64,000 nt of DNA from Carnegiea gigantea (taxonomy: Eukaryota > Streptophyta > Magnoliopsida > Caryophyllales > Cactaceae), in NCBI GenBank assembly GCA_029747015.1, contig JAKOGI010000009.1, forward strand, positions 1,188,501 through 1,252,500, read 5' to 3'. Each line of letters opens with the position of its first letter. Position 1 is the first letter of the stretch. Positions 34,914 through 46,763 of the stretch are shown one piece after another. The notes below the pieces were generated by a model. It worked only from the letters and a program-made list of their open reading frames with translations. It made no database searches and was not told where the DNA came from. A program made the translations under genes and the position numbers.

Positions 34914-35107
34914 GTCTTGTTTGGTAAATAACTTTTTGGTCCCAAAAGATCCTTTTGAGACGGTTAAATGTTTAATTCTAGTCAAAAAAGTTGTTTGGGA
35001 TTGGATATTTGCTTGAAGAGTTTTTGTATTAGCTTTTTGTATACCAAAAGTTAATTTGTAAAAAGCTCTTCGAAGTAACTTTTTCAAAGAGCTTTTTAAT
35101 GTTTGGC
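34914..35107. mobile_element. Probable degraded MITE (TTGTTTGGTAAATAACTTTTTG end)
   Basis: Left part GTCTTGTTTGGTAAATAACT resembles 63331-63355 (GTGTTTGGTAACAACTTTTT), and the right part has AAGAGCTTTTTAATGTTTGG in partial inverted order. Ends and TSD are uncertain. Confidence 0.35.
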
Positions 35108-35160
35108 ACTGAAATGAATTTATTGGCCACAATAATTTTCACAAAATTACTCCAAATACC

Positions 35161-35569
35161 AACAACAACAACACCACCTTCCAGTGTGGGTCCTGCTTAC
35201 GTGGGGTCTGGAGAGATCGAGATGTAGGCAGCCTTATCTCTACCGACATCTCTGCCCGTAGAGAGACTGAATCCAAGAGACCCACAAAAAAAAATAAAGG
35301 TTTGTGATAACATTTTATCAAAGAAAGGTTTTGTGAAAAACATTAAAAGAAAAAAAAAAACCTAAGAAAAATCAACAGGAAATGTTCTAGGGAGTACTAA
35401 TAAGTCAGATGACCGTAACTATGTAAGTAAATATACATCCTACGTACAACAAAGGAAAGTACCATACCTTAACAAACAATGGTAGGCAAACAATGTCTTT
35501 TCCAAGATGTGTACAGTACCTGCAAACAAACGCGACATACGAAACCTACCCTACTATACAAAATAAAAT
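35161..35569 (-). mobile_element. Chimeric SINE-tailed retroposon with about 18-bp TSD
   Basis: The first about 130 bases, read on the minus strand, match the body and (TTG)n tail of the element at 28045-28175. The remaining about 280 bases, upstream on the minus strand, are unrelated to that element. AAAATTACTCCAAATACC (35143-35160) and AAAATAACTCCAAATACC (about 35570-35587) flank the whole block with one mismatch, indicating a single insertion of the chimera. Confidence 0.7.
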
Positions 35570-35587
35570 AAAATAACTCCAAATACC

Positions 35588-37454
35588 ACTCACAACAAAA
35601 ATTTAACGGATGTTTTAGAAAAAATTCCCATATTATGGATGAACATGATGTTTAAGTCAATAAATTTTATTTAATATCTTCTAAAAATTTATCGAATAAT
35701 TTATGTCAATTAGTCTTGCAGACAAATAGTCTTATGTCACATAAATTTTGAAAAATTGTTGAAAAAAGATTTAGTCAACACTGAACAACAGCATTGATAT
35801 TACCAAAATTGAGTATAGGTAAAAATAGTTTCATGTATCATATAATTTTTATTTCATATTGAAAAGAAAAATAAATATGCAATTTATAAAGGTTTTTATG
35901 TTATGAAAAAAAAAAAGGAATTGAGTTAACTGTATAAGTGAATCTTCACCAAATAGTCTTGTTAAAAGTAGCTAATTTCACTAATCATTTTATTAAGATA
36001 TTGCTAAGACGATCAATTAAATCAAATAACTAATATAATCAGCTGCCAGTTAACAATTAATGTAATCAGATAGCAACGAGCCGCTAATGGTTTATTGCCA
36101 AAACAGAATCCAAGTCTTTGCTTTGAGGTCACTACTGGAGTCTATAAAGAAGTTTCATCAAGGCAATGAACCAATCAGTGATGCCTAGTTTAGGATTTTC
36201 ACATTCTTAAGGCCAGGCCCAACTTAAACCCATTAGGATTAGGAGTGCAAGAATCAGTCTATTAGTACTAAAAAAAATCAAAATGAATGAGAAATCTTTC
36301 ACAAGTTGGTTGATTCAACTTCTGATGTCCCAGATAGAAGCTGAGTACTCCATCACTTATCTGATGAACTTTTTTCCCCTTCTATATGAAATTTTTATTG
36401 GATATTGTATTAATCTAAAATAGATTGCCCTTACAATTTTGTATATGGTCAGTTCTACTATAAGCTTGTTCTTTTCAACTTATCATAAATAAGTTTTTTT
36501 ATTTTGTATTAAAATATCGAATGATGCTAATTGGCACTAATTAAGATTGATAACTGCTAATCAATAGTGATGATAAGGGTTGGCAAGTAATTTTCACTTC
36601 CAAATATATGATTTGATAATTAATTGGAATATTATTTAAACTATTTCTAATGGATAAGTAACAGAAAATCAATAGGTAAATTAATAGAAAATCAATTTAT
36701 AATTTTTTTGATGCGTAGAAACAAAAAAAAAATTCTAAATGTGTATTGCTTTTAATGACATAATTAAAATATAAATTATGATGAAAGAAGCTTATTTAAT
36801 ATCTTCTAACTAAAATATGTTATTAACATTATACAATTAAAATTGCATAATTTGAATATTTTTTGACAACAAAATTATCTGTTGATATTAAAAAATTATC
36901 GATAAAAAATAATCAAATTTTAGAGCTGTAATGTCACCACTATTAGTAAGAAAATTAATTATAGTCAATGGGAAATGTGATCCCCTTCGTAAATATTATA
37001 TGTGCATGGCGCTTTTTGTATGAGAAATGTGTATTTTTTGCCCTTTTATAATAATTTTCAACTATATTTAATTAAAAATTCCATGTCTTTTTTTACTTTA
37101 CTTAACTCCTTCACTAGTAAATATGGTAAAAATTAGTGAATTAAATATCCAAAAATAAAAATAAAAATATCAATAAGAAGCCAAGTGATGCGAACATGAT
37201 CAATAGATTATAGGAGTATTAAATGAGTTATTGCATTGGCACAATATTCTAATTTTAAGTAGCGAACAGCCCATTTGTCAAATTTAAAGGAGCGATTATG
37301 AATTTATGATGGGTAGACGCATCTTATGCAACTGATTTGGTATGTTAACCGCCACCACTCGCCATGACTAGTTATTAGATAATTAAATCCAGGTAGTTGT
37401 GCTCGTGTGTTCGAGTCTCACACTGGGCATTTTTCTCATGGACAGATCTATGAC
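35588..37454. other. Intergenic, very AT-rich
   Basis: No gene found. A lone GCTTGTTCTTTTCAACTTATC end (about 36465) matches the left end of the nested MITE at 22781. Confidence 0.4.
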
Positions 37455-38130
37455 CAGTTTAGGGCAGGGTTGGCAAAAAAATCTGTACCGATTAAAATGA
37501 GTAAAACCTGTCCTAATGGGTATGGGTAGGTATTGAAAATGAGAAAAAAATGGGTATGAAGTGGGTATTACTAAAACAGGTATGGGTATATTTATGGGTA
37601 TGGGTATAGCTCCCACCCGTCCCATGCCCGCTTCGTACCTCTTTAATCAATACCCGCTCCATACTCGCTCCATATCCTCCCCATATAAAATCCGTAGTTC
37701 TGTACCCCTTTATTGAAATTTCTGGCTTGTTGATTGGACTTAGATATTTTGCCAGTTGCTTTAAGCTGTATTATACTCAAGACTCATGTGGGATATTTTG
37801 TTAGAATTTATAACTATCAACTGTTAATTTTTTACTTGAATTTGGAAACTTTTAGTTATATTTGGTGGATATGATACTTTGTTGGAAACTTGATCTTCAT
37901 GTGACATATTGGCTATTTGATATTGAATATGGATATAACATGGATTTAATTCATTTTGTTTTATATGTAACCGAATAAAATCTGCATACCCGCTATACCC
38001 AGAGGGTATAGGTATGAGTATAGTTTTACAATACCCGATGAATATGGGTGTGAATACGTGTATTAATTTTAAAAATGGAAATGGGTGAGGGATGACTAAA
38101 CACGCCTTGTATTCGGCCCATCGCAACCCC
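37455..38130. mobile_element. Degenerate hAT-like non-autonomous element (GGGTATGGGTA family)
   Basis: Left end near GGGCAGGGTTGGCAAAAAAA, right end near GCAACCCCTAATCC. The interior is full of TGGGTATGGGTAGG/CCCATACCCG units. Part of it (AGTTTTACAATACCCGATGA, about 38020) recurs in reverse at 61840-61890. No TSD resolved. Confidence 0.5.
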
Positions 38131-38140
38131 TAATCCAGGG

Positions 38141-38870
38141 TAGGGATGGCAATAGGACGGGTTGGGGACGGGGGGCATATTCCCGGTCCCCATCCTCGCT
38201 AAAATCCCTACCCCCCGTCCCCACCCTGCTCCCCGTTGCGGGGATAAAATTGCCCCCGTCCCCGTCCCCAGCGGGAATTTAATCCCCGACGGGGCCCCAA
38301 CGTGAATTTTTACCTGTCATTTTTTCCCTCCTTTGTGATGGTTATATTACAAGTCTTAGATGAAAGTCTAATTTGAGATCCCTAAACCCTACTCCAATTA
38401 ATTGTACCGTAAGCTCTTGTAAGATTTATGCAACATAAGTCTAAAAAATTTCATTAAAGTTTAATCTAACCTAAATTAAAGTTTTAATAAGTCCATACAA
38501 CATAAATATAATAATATACAAATTACACAAAACAAGTCCATATAATCTACAATTTTTTCTACTTAATTTACCAATATGACCATAGTATTATGTTCACAAA
38601 TAAATAGCTCATATGCAATCTTAAATTAATATGCGGGGATGAGGAAGAGGATTTTTCCTCAACCGGGGGCGGAAAAACGGGGATGATGATGGGATGGGGA
38701 TATCTCCCTCAGTAAGAAAGCATGGATGGGGATAGGGTAAATTTTTACCCCATCCCCGTCCCCGCTGGAGGATTTATTTCTATCCCCACGCCATTAAGGA
38801 CGGGAATTTTTTCCCAGTGTGGGCGAGGCCCCGATGGGGGCAGGGATTCCCAACCCTACTGTCATCCCTA
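38141..38870. mobile_element. Ac/Ds-like hAT non-autonomous element
   Basis: Inverted ends TAGGGATGGCAATAGGACGG and TAGGGATGACAGTAGGGTTG resemble the TAGGGATGAAA ends of Ac/Ds. Subterminal regions are GC-rich GGGGACGGGG/CCCCGTCCCC arrays. Flanks ATCCAGGG and ATCTAAAG agree at 5 of 8 positions, all differences being transitions. No coding capacity. Confidence 0.7.
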
Positions 38871-39719
38871 ATCTAAAGGTGTTTATCGACACTCCTAATT
38901 CAAAAAAATTTCTAATAGGCGAATTTATTAGATGTGAAAATATTATAGATAAGACACTCCTAAAAAATCCGAAAAATTGTCGGACACCTTTATATGTAAA
39001 GTGGACTGGCACAAGAAACTTCAGCTACTAATATTTTGTTTTATTTTTTAATACAATTAGTAATAATTAAAGAGTAAAGACAAAGAAAGGCTGAAGCTGG
39101 AAGGCACCTTCATTCTTGGAGTTTCGAGCCTCTCTACCTCTCATGCCAACTATCTCGTCATCTCGGTCATTGTCGACAACTGTGTGTCTATGAAGTTTTG
39201 GAATTTTTAATTGACATGCTTTAGCTATGTTTTTTTGCCTGGATGGTAGAGGCATTTGCCTATTCCACTTGTTTGTTGATTGTTCAAATAAAATGAATAA
39301 TAAAAATCTGAAGAAGACCGTCCAAAATCCATGTACATAAAAATATAGGCAGAATCCCACCTTTCATCATCGGCAAACCGAAACCCCGCCCAAAAATTTC
39401 TTGATTCTTACTGTGCTTCTACCCATTCATCTACATTTGAGTTGAACTCAAAAAAAAATGGTTCCCAAAGATCCAAATCCGGGAAATATCTTCAAGACTC
39501 ACAAACCAATCATCATCTTTATCAAGAACCCCATCCTCACAATCACCATAATCTTCTTTCCCATCTCACCATCTTGCTATGGTAGAGGAGACAGACAGAG
39601 AAGGAGGAGAAAGAAGGGAGTGGCCCATTATTATTGGCCGCCATTGGGCTTGCAGGTGGATGGCGCTTTTGGATTTGAGGTCATTGGCCTATAGATACAT
39701 GTGGTTATGGGCAAAATTT
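38871..39719. other. Intergenic; short unrecognised frames
   Basis: A fragment related to 32875-33030 lies near 38878-39000. Frames at 39067-39360 (minus) and 39458-39694 (plus, one hydrophobic stretch) have no recognisable domain, and I do not call them genes. Confidence 0.35.
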
Positions 39720-39955
39720 GGGCCTGTTCTTTTCGTAGGTAAATTGGGGTGGGTAAAAGGGTGAAATGAGTTGAAGTAGGTTGAGGTGGATTGAAATAGG
39801 CTGAAGTGGGTTGAATTTTTTTATGCGATAAATTGAACTTGGTTCAATTAATGGAAGTGGGTCGAAGTAGGTTGAAGTGGGTTGAAGTGAGTTGAAATAG
39901 GTTAAAGTGGGTTGAGGTTGATATTTTGAAATTTACCCGTGAAAAGAACAGACCC
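39720..39955 (+). mobile_element. Fourth copy of the GGTTGAAGT MITE
   Basis: Ends GGGCCTGTTCTTTTCGTAGG and ...CCCGTGAAAAGAACAGACCC with the GGTTGAAGTGG array inside. No clear TSD. A copia element inserted 65 bases downstream. Confidence 0.7.
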
Positions 39956-40020
39956 AAAGGGTAGCAATTTTGGCTGAGCATTGGTGGAGGAGGAGGAGGT
40001 GAAGGATTTGGTAGGTGGAA

Positions 40021-40252
40021 TGTTATCAGCAGCAAAGCATTCTCGAAATTATGAAGAGAAGAGGAGAAAGAAGAGAAAGAGAGAGAGAGAGAGAGTCTTG
40101 TAGCTATTCTGTTGCAAGAGAAACCAACTGAATGAATTTTATTACAATCAATGAGAGTATATATATACAGCAGTACAGCTTGTGTAACTAACTTTCCTTG
40201 ATTTTTGACAGCTATATTCTAACTAACTTTTCAACTATCATCATTCTCATCA
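40021..40252 (-). repeat. 3' LTR of the copia element
   Basis: 232 bp. Contains a (GA)n run and a shared ATATATATACAGCAGTACA block. Slightly shorter than the other LTR, mainly because the AACTAACTTT repeat near its end has fewer units. Confidence 0.92.
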
Positions 40253-40343
40253 CCCCCCAAGCTAGAAGGGTGAGGAACCATTCCAAGCTTGCTGAAGATG
40301 ATGTTTTGCTGAGGAGATGGTAGAATCTTGGTGAGGATGCCAC

Positions 40344-43300
40344 CTAGCTATTCATTTCTAGGCATGTATGATAGCTGTAGCAATCCTTCAAGGACCTTAT
40401 CCTGATAAAGTGACAATCTATTTCTATGTGTTTCGTCCTTTCATGAAACACTGAGTTCTTGCCTATATGAATGGCCGATTGATTATCACAGTATAAAGTC
40501 ACAGGTTTGAGAGAAGATACCCCAAGTTCTTCTAATAATCTGACAACCCATGTTACTTCTGAGGCAGTTTGAGACATGGCTCTATATTCAGCTTCTGAAG
40601 AGGATTTGGGCACGGTGCCCTGCTTCTTGCTCTTCCAACTAATGGGAGAACTCCCAAAGAGAACCAAGTATCCTATAATGGATCTTCTAGTTGAAGAACA
40701 GGCTGCCCAATCTGAATCTTAGTAGGCTTGCAAAGTGAGCTTGTCAGTGCCTTTAAGAAGAATTCCAGCACCAAGAGTTCTGAATCTTAGTAGGCTTGCA
40801 AAGTGAGCTTGTCAGTGCCTTTAAGAAGAATCTTAGTAGGCTTGCAAAGTGAGCTTGTCAGTGCCTTTAAGAAGAATTCCAGCACCAATAGTGCCCTGAA
40901 TATATCTGAGGACATGTTGGAGGGCCCTGAAATGAGATGTCCTGGGTTGTTGCATAAACTGACTAAGTGTCTGTGCTATGTAGCTCAAGTCTAGCCTGGT
41001 ATGGGTTAGGAAATTCAACTTGTCTACCAGAGTTCTGTAGAGAAAATGAGCAGGTAATAGTTCACCATCTTCAGGGTTCAATTTGCAGTTTAAAGGAAGA
41101 GAAGTTGAAACTGCAATAGAAGACAGAGACTGCATTTTCTAAGTAGCTTATTAGCGAACTTTTTCTGAGACAAAATAATGCCCTTTGGAGTGTGGATGAC
41201 CTCCAAGCCAAGGAAATAATGGAGTTGACCAAGATCTTTAATGCCAAACAAAGTATCCAAATGCTGTTTGAGATGATTAATTTCTAAAGAATTAGATCCT
41301 GTAATCATGATATCATCAACATAAACTGCAACTAGTGTGATTTTAGTAGAAGATTATTTGATAAACAAGGAATAATCATATTTGGATTGTTCGTAACCCA
41401 GAGAAATAAGGGTCTGACTGAGCTTTGGAAACCATTGCCTACTTGCTTGCTTGAGCCCATACAGAGATTTTCTTAATTTGCATACTTTGTTGGAGGGATT
41501 TGGGATGCCTTTAGGAACTTCCATGTAAACTTTCTCATCCAAATCCCTATGTAGAAAAGCATTATTAACACCTAATTGAAAAAGATGCCAGTTCTTAGAT
41601 GCTGCCAATGCAATGATGTTTCTAATGGTTGTTATCTTTATCATTGGGGAAAACACTTCCTGATAATCAATCCCATACTATTGGGTGAAGCCCCTACTCA
41701 CCAATCTTGCCTTGAATCTTTGCAAACTACCATCAGATTTCAGCTTTACCTTATAAACCCACTTACTACTTATGGCTTTCTTCCCAGCAGAAAGATCTAC
41801 TAAATCCCAAGTATTTTTATTGCTCAGGGCTTCAATTTCCTTATTCATGGCCTAATCCATTTAGGCTTCTGGGCTGCTTCTTCATAATTCTTAGGCTCAG
41901 AGTACTGTGATAGCTGAACATGAAAAGTATGAAATTCTGCATGGAAAGAGTCAATCTGAACAATGCCACTATAGAACTCTTATAAATAAGCAGGCTGCTT
42001 ATGTGTTATTGTAGATCTTCTGAGAGGCCGAGAAGATGAGGAATGAACAACTTGTAAAGACTCATCATGTGATGGAGAAGTATCATATGAGAAGAAGTTA
42101 TGATCAGAAGAGGTAGTGTAACTGTTGGTTGAAGGGTCAGAAGGAGAAACGGTTTCTGCCTATGTGACAGAATCAATGTCAAAGAGATTATGGCCATTAA
42201 AAGGCAAGTTTGATGTATTAGGAAAACATTTTGATACAGCTGGCAGAGGAATGTCTAATAAGTGAGGTAAAGAATGATAAGGAAAAATGGTCTCATGAAA
42301 AACAACATCTCTAGATATAATGATTTTCTTAGCCTTAAGATCAAATAGTTTGTAGGCCTTTTAATTGAAAGGATAACCTACAAAAATACAAGGATTGGCC
42401 TTATACTGCAATTTATCTATGTTTCTTTTTATAGTAGCAGCATAACACAGACAACCAAAAGACCTCAAATGGTCACAGATAGGTCTGATTTTGTACAAAA
42501 CCTCAAAAGGAGACTGATTATTGAGGACTGTGGAAGGCATTCTATTAACCAAATATACTACAGTTAAAAGTGCATCTCCCTAAAACTTGTTGGGGAATTA
42601 GACTGAAAAATTAAAGCTCTAACTATTTGCAACAAATGTTGATGTTTCCTCTCAACAATGCCATTTTGTTCGGGAGTATTCACACAAGTAGTTTGATGAA
42701 CAATCCCTTTAATTTTATAAAATTCTAGAGCTGAAGAATCCTTAAACTCCAAACCATTATCTGTTCTAATGACTTTAATATTAGCTTTATACTATTTTCA
42801 GCATAAGTAACAAATGCCTTGACTAAAGGAAAAGCAGCACTTTTCGTTGCCATCAAATGTACCCAAGTATGTCCAGACTTATCATCCACAATTGATAAAA
42901 AATAGACAGCCCCATCATATGTTTTGTATGGACAAGGACCCCAAATATCAATATGTAAAACTTCAAAACAACAATCTACTTTATTAGTGCTTAAAGTAAA
43001 TGATTGCCTATGCAACTTAGCCATAGGACAGACCTGACAGACTCCACGTCTTTTGTCAATACAAGAAGGCAAAGCTACATTTTTTAGTTGATCAAAAGGC
43101 AAGTGTCCCAATCTTTGATGCCACAATTCAGAACTGGTAAAAAAGGCAATAGAAAAATTCTTATTGCTTGAACTAGGTGCTCTCAAACTGGCTTGCTGAA
43201 CTGCGGTATCCTCATGCAGCAGGAATAGACCTTTATGCTCTTTACCAAGGAGGCGTCCCTTCTGTATGGTGAGGGCCTGAAGCACACAAGAGGTTGGGGT

Positions 43301-44819
43301 AAAGATCACATTGGTTGAAAGTTGTCTGACCAATTTACTGACAAATAACAGATTATATTGAAAAGTGGGAATGTATGAGACATTATGAAGTTCTATCTTA
43401 TCTCTCAGATACATAGACCCTGAATGTGTAATGCGAGTGTTTTTCCCATTTGGCATAGTAATATAACACGACAGACAATTTCTTAATATTGCGCAATAAA
43501 GAAAGATCATAAGTCATATGATCACTAGCCCCACTATCCACAATCCAAATACTACCATTTGATGACTTAGTAAGAAAACAGAATGTTTTTCCTGCAAAGA
43601 AACCAACTATACTTCCACCTTCATTAGATTTTTCTATGTCAGAAGTATGATGTTACAGGAGTTATATGAGTTGATTGTATTATTCTGTAGCTAAGGCAGG
43701 GGACTGAGAAGATTGAATATCTACTCCATTTTCTGTCTGAGCAATAGTTGCAATATTTCTTCCTTTATACATTCTGTGCCCAGGTGGGTAGCCATGTAGT
43801 TTAAAACACCTTTGCGTTGAGTGACCTGGCAGTTTGCAATGATCACAGAAATAAGACCTTCTGTCTTGAAAATTCTTGTCTGGAAAAACCTTTTGTCCAA
43901 TTTTGTAATTCCCAGAGTCAAACTGAGGAGATTGTGGTGGAAACCCAGAATTAGGTGCAGAATTAAATCTTGAAAACCCTTGATTGTAATTCCTCTGCTA
44001 AAACTGTCCATTCCTGGAAGAATCTTCAGAAACATAACTATGAAAGCAGTAGAATTGCCATTAATGGATGCAGAAGAAGACAAAGACCTTTGTTTTTCCT
44101 CTTATAATACAATCTGATAAACTTGATCAAGACTAGGCAAAGGTTTAACCATTAATATATTTCCCCTGACATTTCTGTAATCCTCATGTAAGCCAACCAA
44201 GAATTGCATCAATTGTTGGTCTTGAATCATTTTCTTGGCAACCACCAAACTAACACAAGGTTCTCCACTTGTGCGACAGCAGGGTAATGAAATCATGCTA
44301 TTAGATGCGTCCCAAAGTTTCTTGATTTGTGTAAAATATTCAGTAACTAACATATGCCCTTGAGAATTTACACAGATCTCTTTGTATCTGAAACACTTTA
44401 GTACCATCTGCCTCACCAAAACGCTGTTCTAATTGAACCCAAATGTCTCTAGCAGTAGCTGAGAAAAGTATACTCTGACCAATATCTTTGACAACGGCAT
44501 TCATAATCCAAAATAAAGCCATCTTGTCACACCTTTCCCAATGTGCTAGCAAATTCACAGTAGTTGGTTTAGCACAATGCCCTAAAACAAAACCTAGTTT
44601 ATTCTTGGCTACTAAGGCTATCTTCATTGCCTTTTTCCAGTGATTGTAGTTATCCCCATTTAAGAGATCGCTAACTAGGATGTTATTTGGGTCATCAGAA
44701 GGGTGAATGTATAACAGATGAGATGGTTCACTCAAATTTCCAACATATATTGCATTTGTATCAACTTCTTCATTTACAGCCACCATATTCAACAACATAA
44801 AATCAAGAAAGTTCAACAA
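40344..44819 (-). pseudogene. Copia gag-pol polyprotein, broken by stops and frameshifts
   Basis: In order on the minus strand: Gag (44819 down, ends of UBN2-type region, with DNPNNILVSDLLNGDNY-like PSDDPNNILVSDLLNGDNYN); CCHC knuckle YFCDHCKLPGHSTQRC (about 43840); aspartic protease WIVDSGASDHMT (about 43545); GAG-pre-integrase LWHQRLGHLPFDQL and CQVCPMAK; integrase core with DIWGPCPY and VDDKSGHTWVHLM; RT with [17 protein letters not shown] (about 41450) and AVYVDDIMITGSN (about 41320); RNase H SSSEAEYRAMSQTASEVTW and YCDNQSAI (about 40600-40480). The frame is split into about ten pieces (for example at 44340-44419, 43510, 42740, 42360, 41310), so no full polyprotein can be made. An internal tandem array disrupts the segment before RNase H. 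Confidence 0.92.
40714..40875 (-). repeat. Three-copy tandem array inside the copia pol region
   Basis: The unit GAATCTTAGTAGGCTTGCAA plus AGTGAGCTTGTCAGTGCC starts at 40714, 40782 and 40828. Periods are 68 and 46 bases because the middle copy lacks AATTCCAGCACCA. Confidence 0.9.
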
Positions 44820-45079
44820 TCAATCACTATTCTCAAATTTTACCCAAACTGGTTGATCAAGAATCCAGCTTATCAAGCAAGAAACAATAGAACAGTATAT
44901 CCTCCAAGAATTGATGGAAAGAATACCAATTTCAATGAAACAATGAAATCTTGGATTGCAGAGAGATTTCATCATAGATTGCGGCTAAGACTGAGTAATC
45001 AAGGAAGAACCAGGCACAAATTTCATCATGTACAAATGATCGTCCAGCAGAATAAGATTTGCCTAATGTTCTAATGCCA

Positions 45080-45323
45080 TGTTATCAGCAGCAAAGCAAC
45101 CTGGAAATCATGAAGAGAAGAGGAGACAGAACAGAGAGAGAGAATCTTGTAGCTATTCTGTTGTAAAAGAAACCAACTGAATGAATTTTATTACAATCAA
45201 TGAGAGTATATATATACAGCAGTACAACTTCTGTAACTAACTTTCATTAATTTCCGGCAGCTATATTCTAACTAACTTTCAACTAACTTTTAACTAACTT
45301 TTCAACTATCATTATTCTCATCA
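45080..45323 (-). repeat. 5' LTR of the copia element
   Basis: 244 bp, TG...CA, clearly homologous to 40021-40252. Has extra AACTAACTTTT units close to the TCTCATCA end. Confidence 0.92.
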
Positions 45324-45328
45324 TGGAA

Positions 45329-45973
45329 AGTTAACATGACCTGATTTATATTTCTTAAATATTATGTAATTATAATAATATTTTTAGCTCTTCTATATTC
45401 TTTAGTAATTAATTTTGATAAATTTTCTTAATTTTTCTTTGATACTTTCCTGATTTTATCAAGGATTCATTCCTTAATATATAAATTTCATAAATTCCAT
45501 CACACCATAATTTATTTTATTAAACATTTTTTACATTTTTCTTTAGAAAAGTATAATTTGTAGTTTACTATGTAATTGAGCGATTAGGAGGTGTTTAATA
45601 AGTAGAAGATAGAATGTGAAAGCATATCTTTCAGATTAAAATTAAGGACATGCCTTTCAAATTAAAGTTCCTTTTTATGATAAGGAAATAATTGAAAAGG
45701 CGACTAAATTAATGCAAATGGTGGTGGACTAAGTAGACACTCTTAATCCGAAACTTTACATCCGCCATTGATTTTTCTCTTTAGTTTTTTCATTTTTTTA
45801 TTGCTTGTAATTGATGGAGGGAATTGAAGAAACAAGTTGCATACTTGCATGTGCAAGGCCGCATGATGGAGATGTGTTGGTGCTAAGCTAATGCAAGAAT
45901 GGTCAGAACTATAACCGGTGGGGGATTAACTAAGGATTCTCAATAAGTTACCGAATTTTTGTTCACTTTCTAA
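45329..45973. other. Intergenic, AT-rich
   Basis: No coding frame or repeat recognised. Ends in TAA, the TSD of the next element. Confidence 0.4.
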
Positions 45974-46760
45974 GGGTGTGTTTGGTAAGGGAGAAAATCA
46001 GTTTCCCAGAAAATCATTTTCCATAAAAATAATTTTCCAAGAAAAATAATTTTTCACTTATATTTTTAGCTGTTTGGTAGAATGAAAAACCATTTTCTTT
46101 TCACTTTATTTTTTGCTATTTGATAGAATGAAAACCCCCTAACCCTCACTTCATTTCTTTTTACCATCAACCTCCTCCCCTACTCACTACTCTGACCAAC
46201 GAATTCTGTTTCTCTTCCTCTTCAAAATCAAACCTAAAACACTAGCAAGAAATATACCCGCCAATAAACCCAGAAAAAGAGGGAGTCAACATTAATGAAT
46301 CTCAATTTTGCCACTATTTTCAAAGATTACCCAATAGAACTTAAGTGATTCTAAACCCAAATTAAAGAAAATGGCAAAGATGGACAAGACGGGTGTCACA
46401 GATTGCGAAATTCTTGAAAAGAATAACAGTAACAAGGCCAGAGAACTCAAGAAGGAATTGCAGAGATTGGCGATGGAAATCATCAATGAAGATGAAGAAG
46501 AGGGGAAGAATGAGAGACAAAATAAGAGTGAAAATAGAGTGATTCTGGGCACAATTAAAAGAAAATAGAATGAGAGACAAAATTGGACAATGAAAATCGT
46601 GCCTCGAAAATCAAGTTCCCTGCTTTTTCAAGGGAAAATAATCTCCTTCACATGGGGTAAAATGATTTTTCCCTAAAAATAATTTTTCCCTCCACCTTTT
46701 ACCAAACAGTGTAAAATGGGAAGATCATTTTTCAGATTTTCCCTCCTACCAAACACACCC
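45974..46760. mobile_element. Short Harbinger-type element with an unrelated interior
   Basis: Ends GGGTGTGTTTGGTAAGGGAG and (reverse complement) GGGTGTGTTTGGTAGGAGGG, with TAA at 45971-45973 and 46761-46763. About 150 bp at each end matches the element at 28573-32252, including the GGAAAAT/ATTTTCC blocks. The middle (about 46140-46620) differs and contains a coding-like segment. Confidence 0.88.
46371..46568 (+). pseudogene. Captured coding-like fragment inside a MITE
   Basis: A 65-codon frame from ATG: MAKMDKTGVTDCEILEKNNS, then ARELKKELQRLAMEIINEDEEE and a lysine-rich end. It is strongly charged and predicted helical or coiled-coil, unlike the A/T noise around it. The preceding 200 bases look like a plant 5' leader (pyrimidine-rich, CTCTTCCTCTTC). 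I do not recognise the protein. Most likely a gene piece picked up by the element, though a chance frame cannot be excluded. Confidence 0.35.
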
Positions 46761-46763
46761 TAA

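Larger units (their letters stand above)
40021..45323 (-). mobile_element. Complete but inactive Ty1/copia LTR retrotransposon
   Basis: TGGAA is duplicated at 40016-40020 and 45324-45328. LTRs start TGTTATCAGC and end TCTCATCA on the plus strand. On the coding (minus) strand the primer-binding site after the 5' LTR reads TGGCATTAGAAC, a decayed match to the initiator-Met tRNA site TGGTATCAGAGC. The polypurine tract (TTGGGGGG) abuts the 3' LTR. The gene order gag-protease-integrase-RT-RNase H identifies copia. The LTRs differ at several sites, including small indels, so the insertion is not recent. Confidence 0.95.

Noticed and set aside
39408..39600. Acidic minus-strand stretch that looked coding-like
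   Set aside because: Reading it in one frame required miscounting a run of nine A. With the true count it stops early, and no ATG precedes it.
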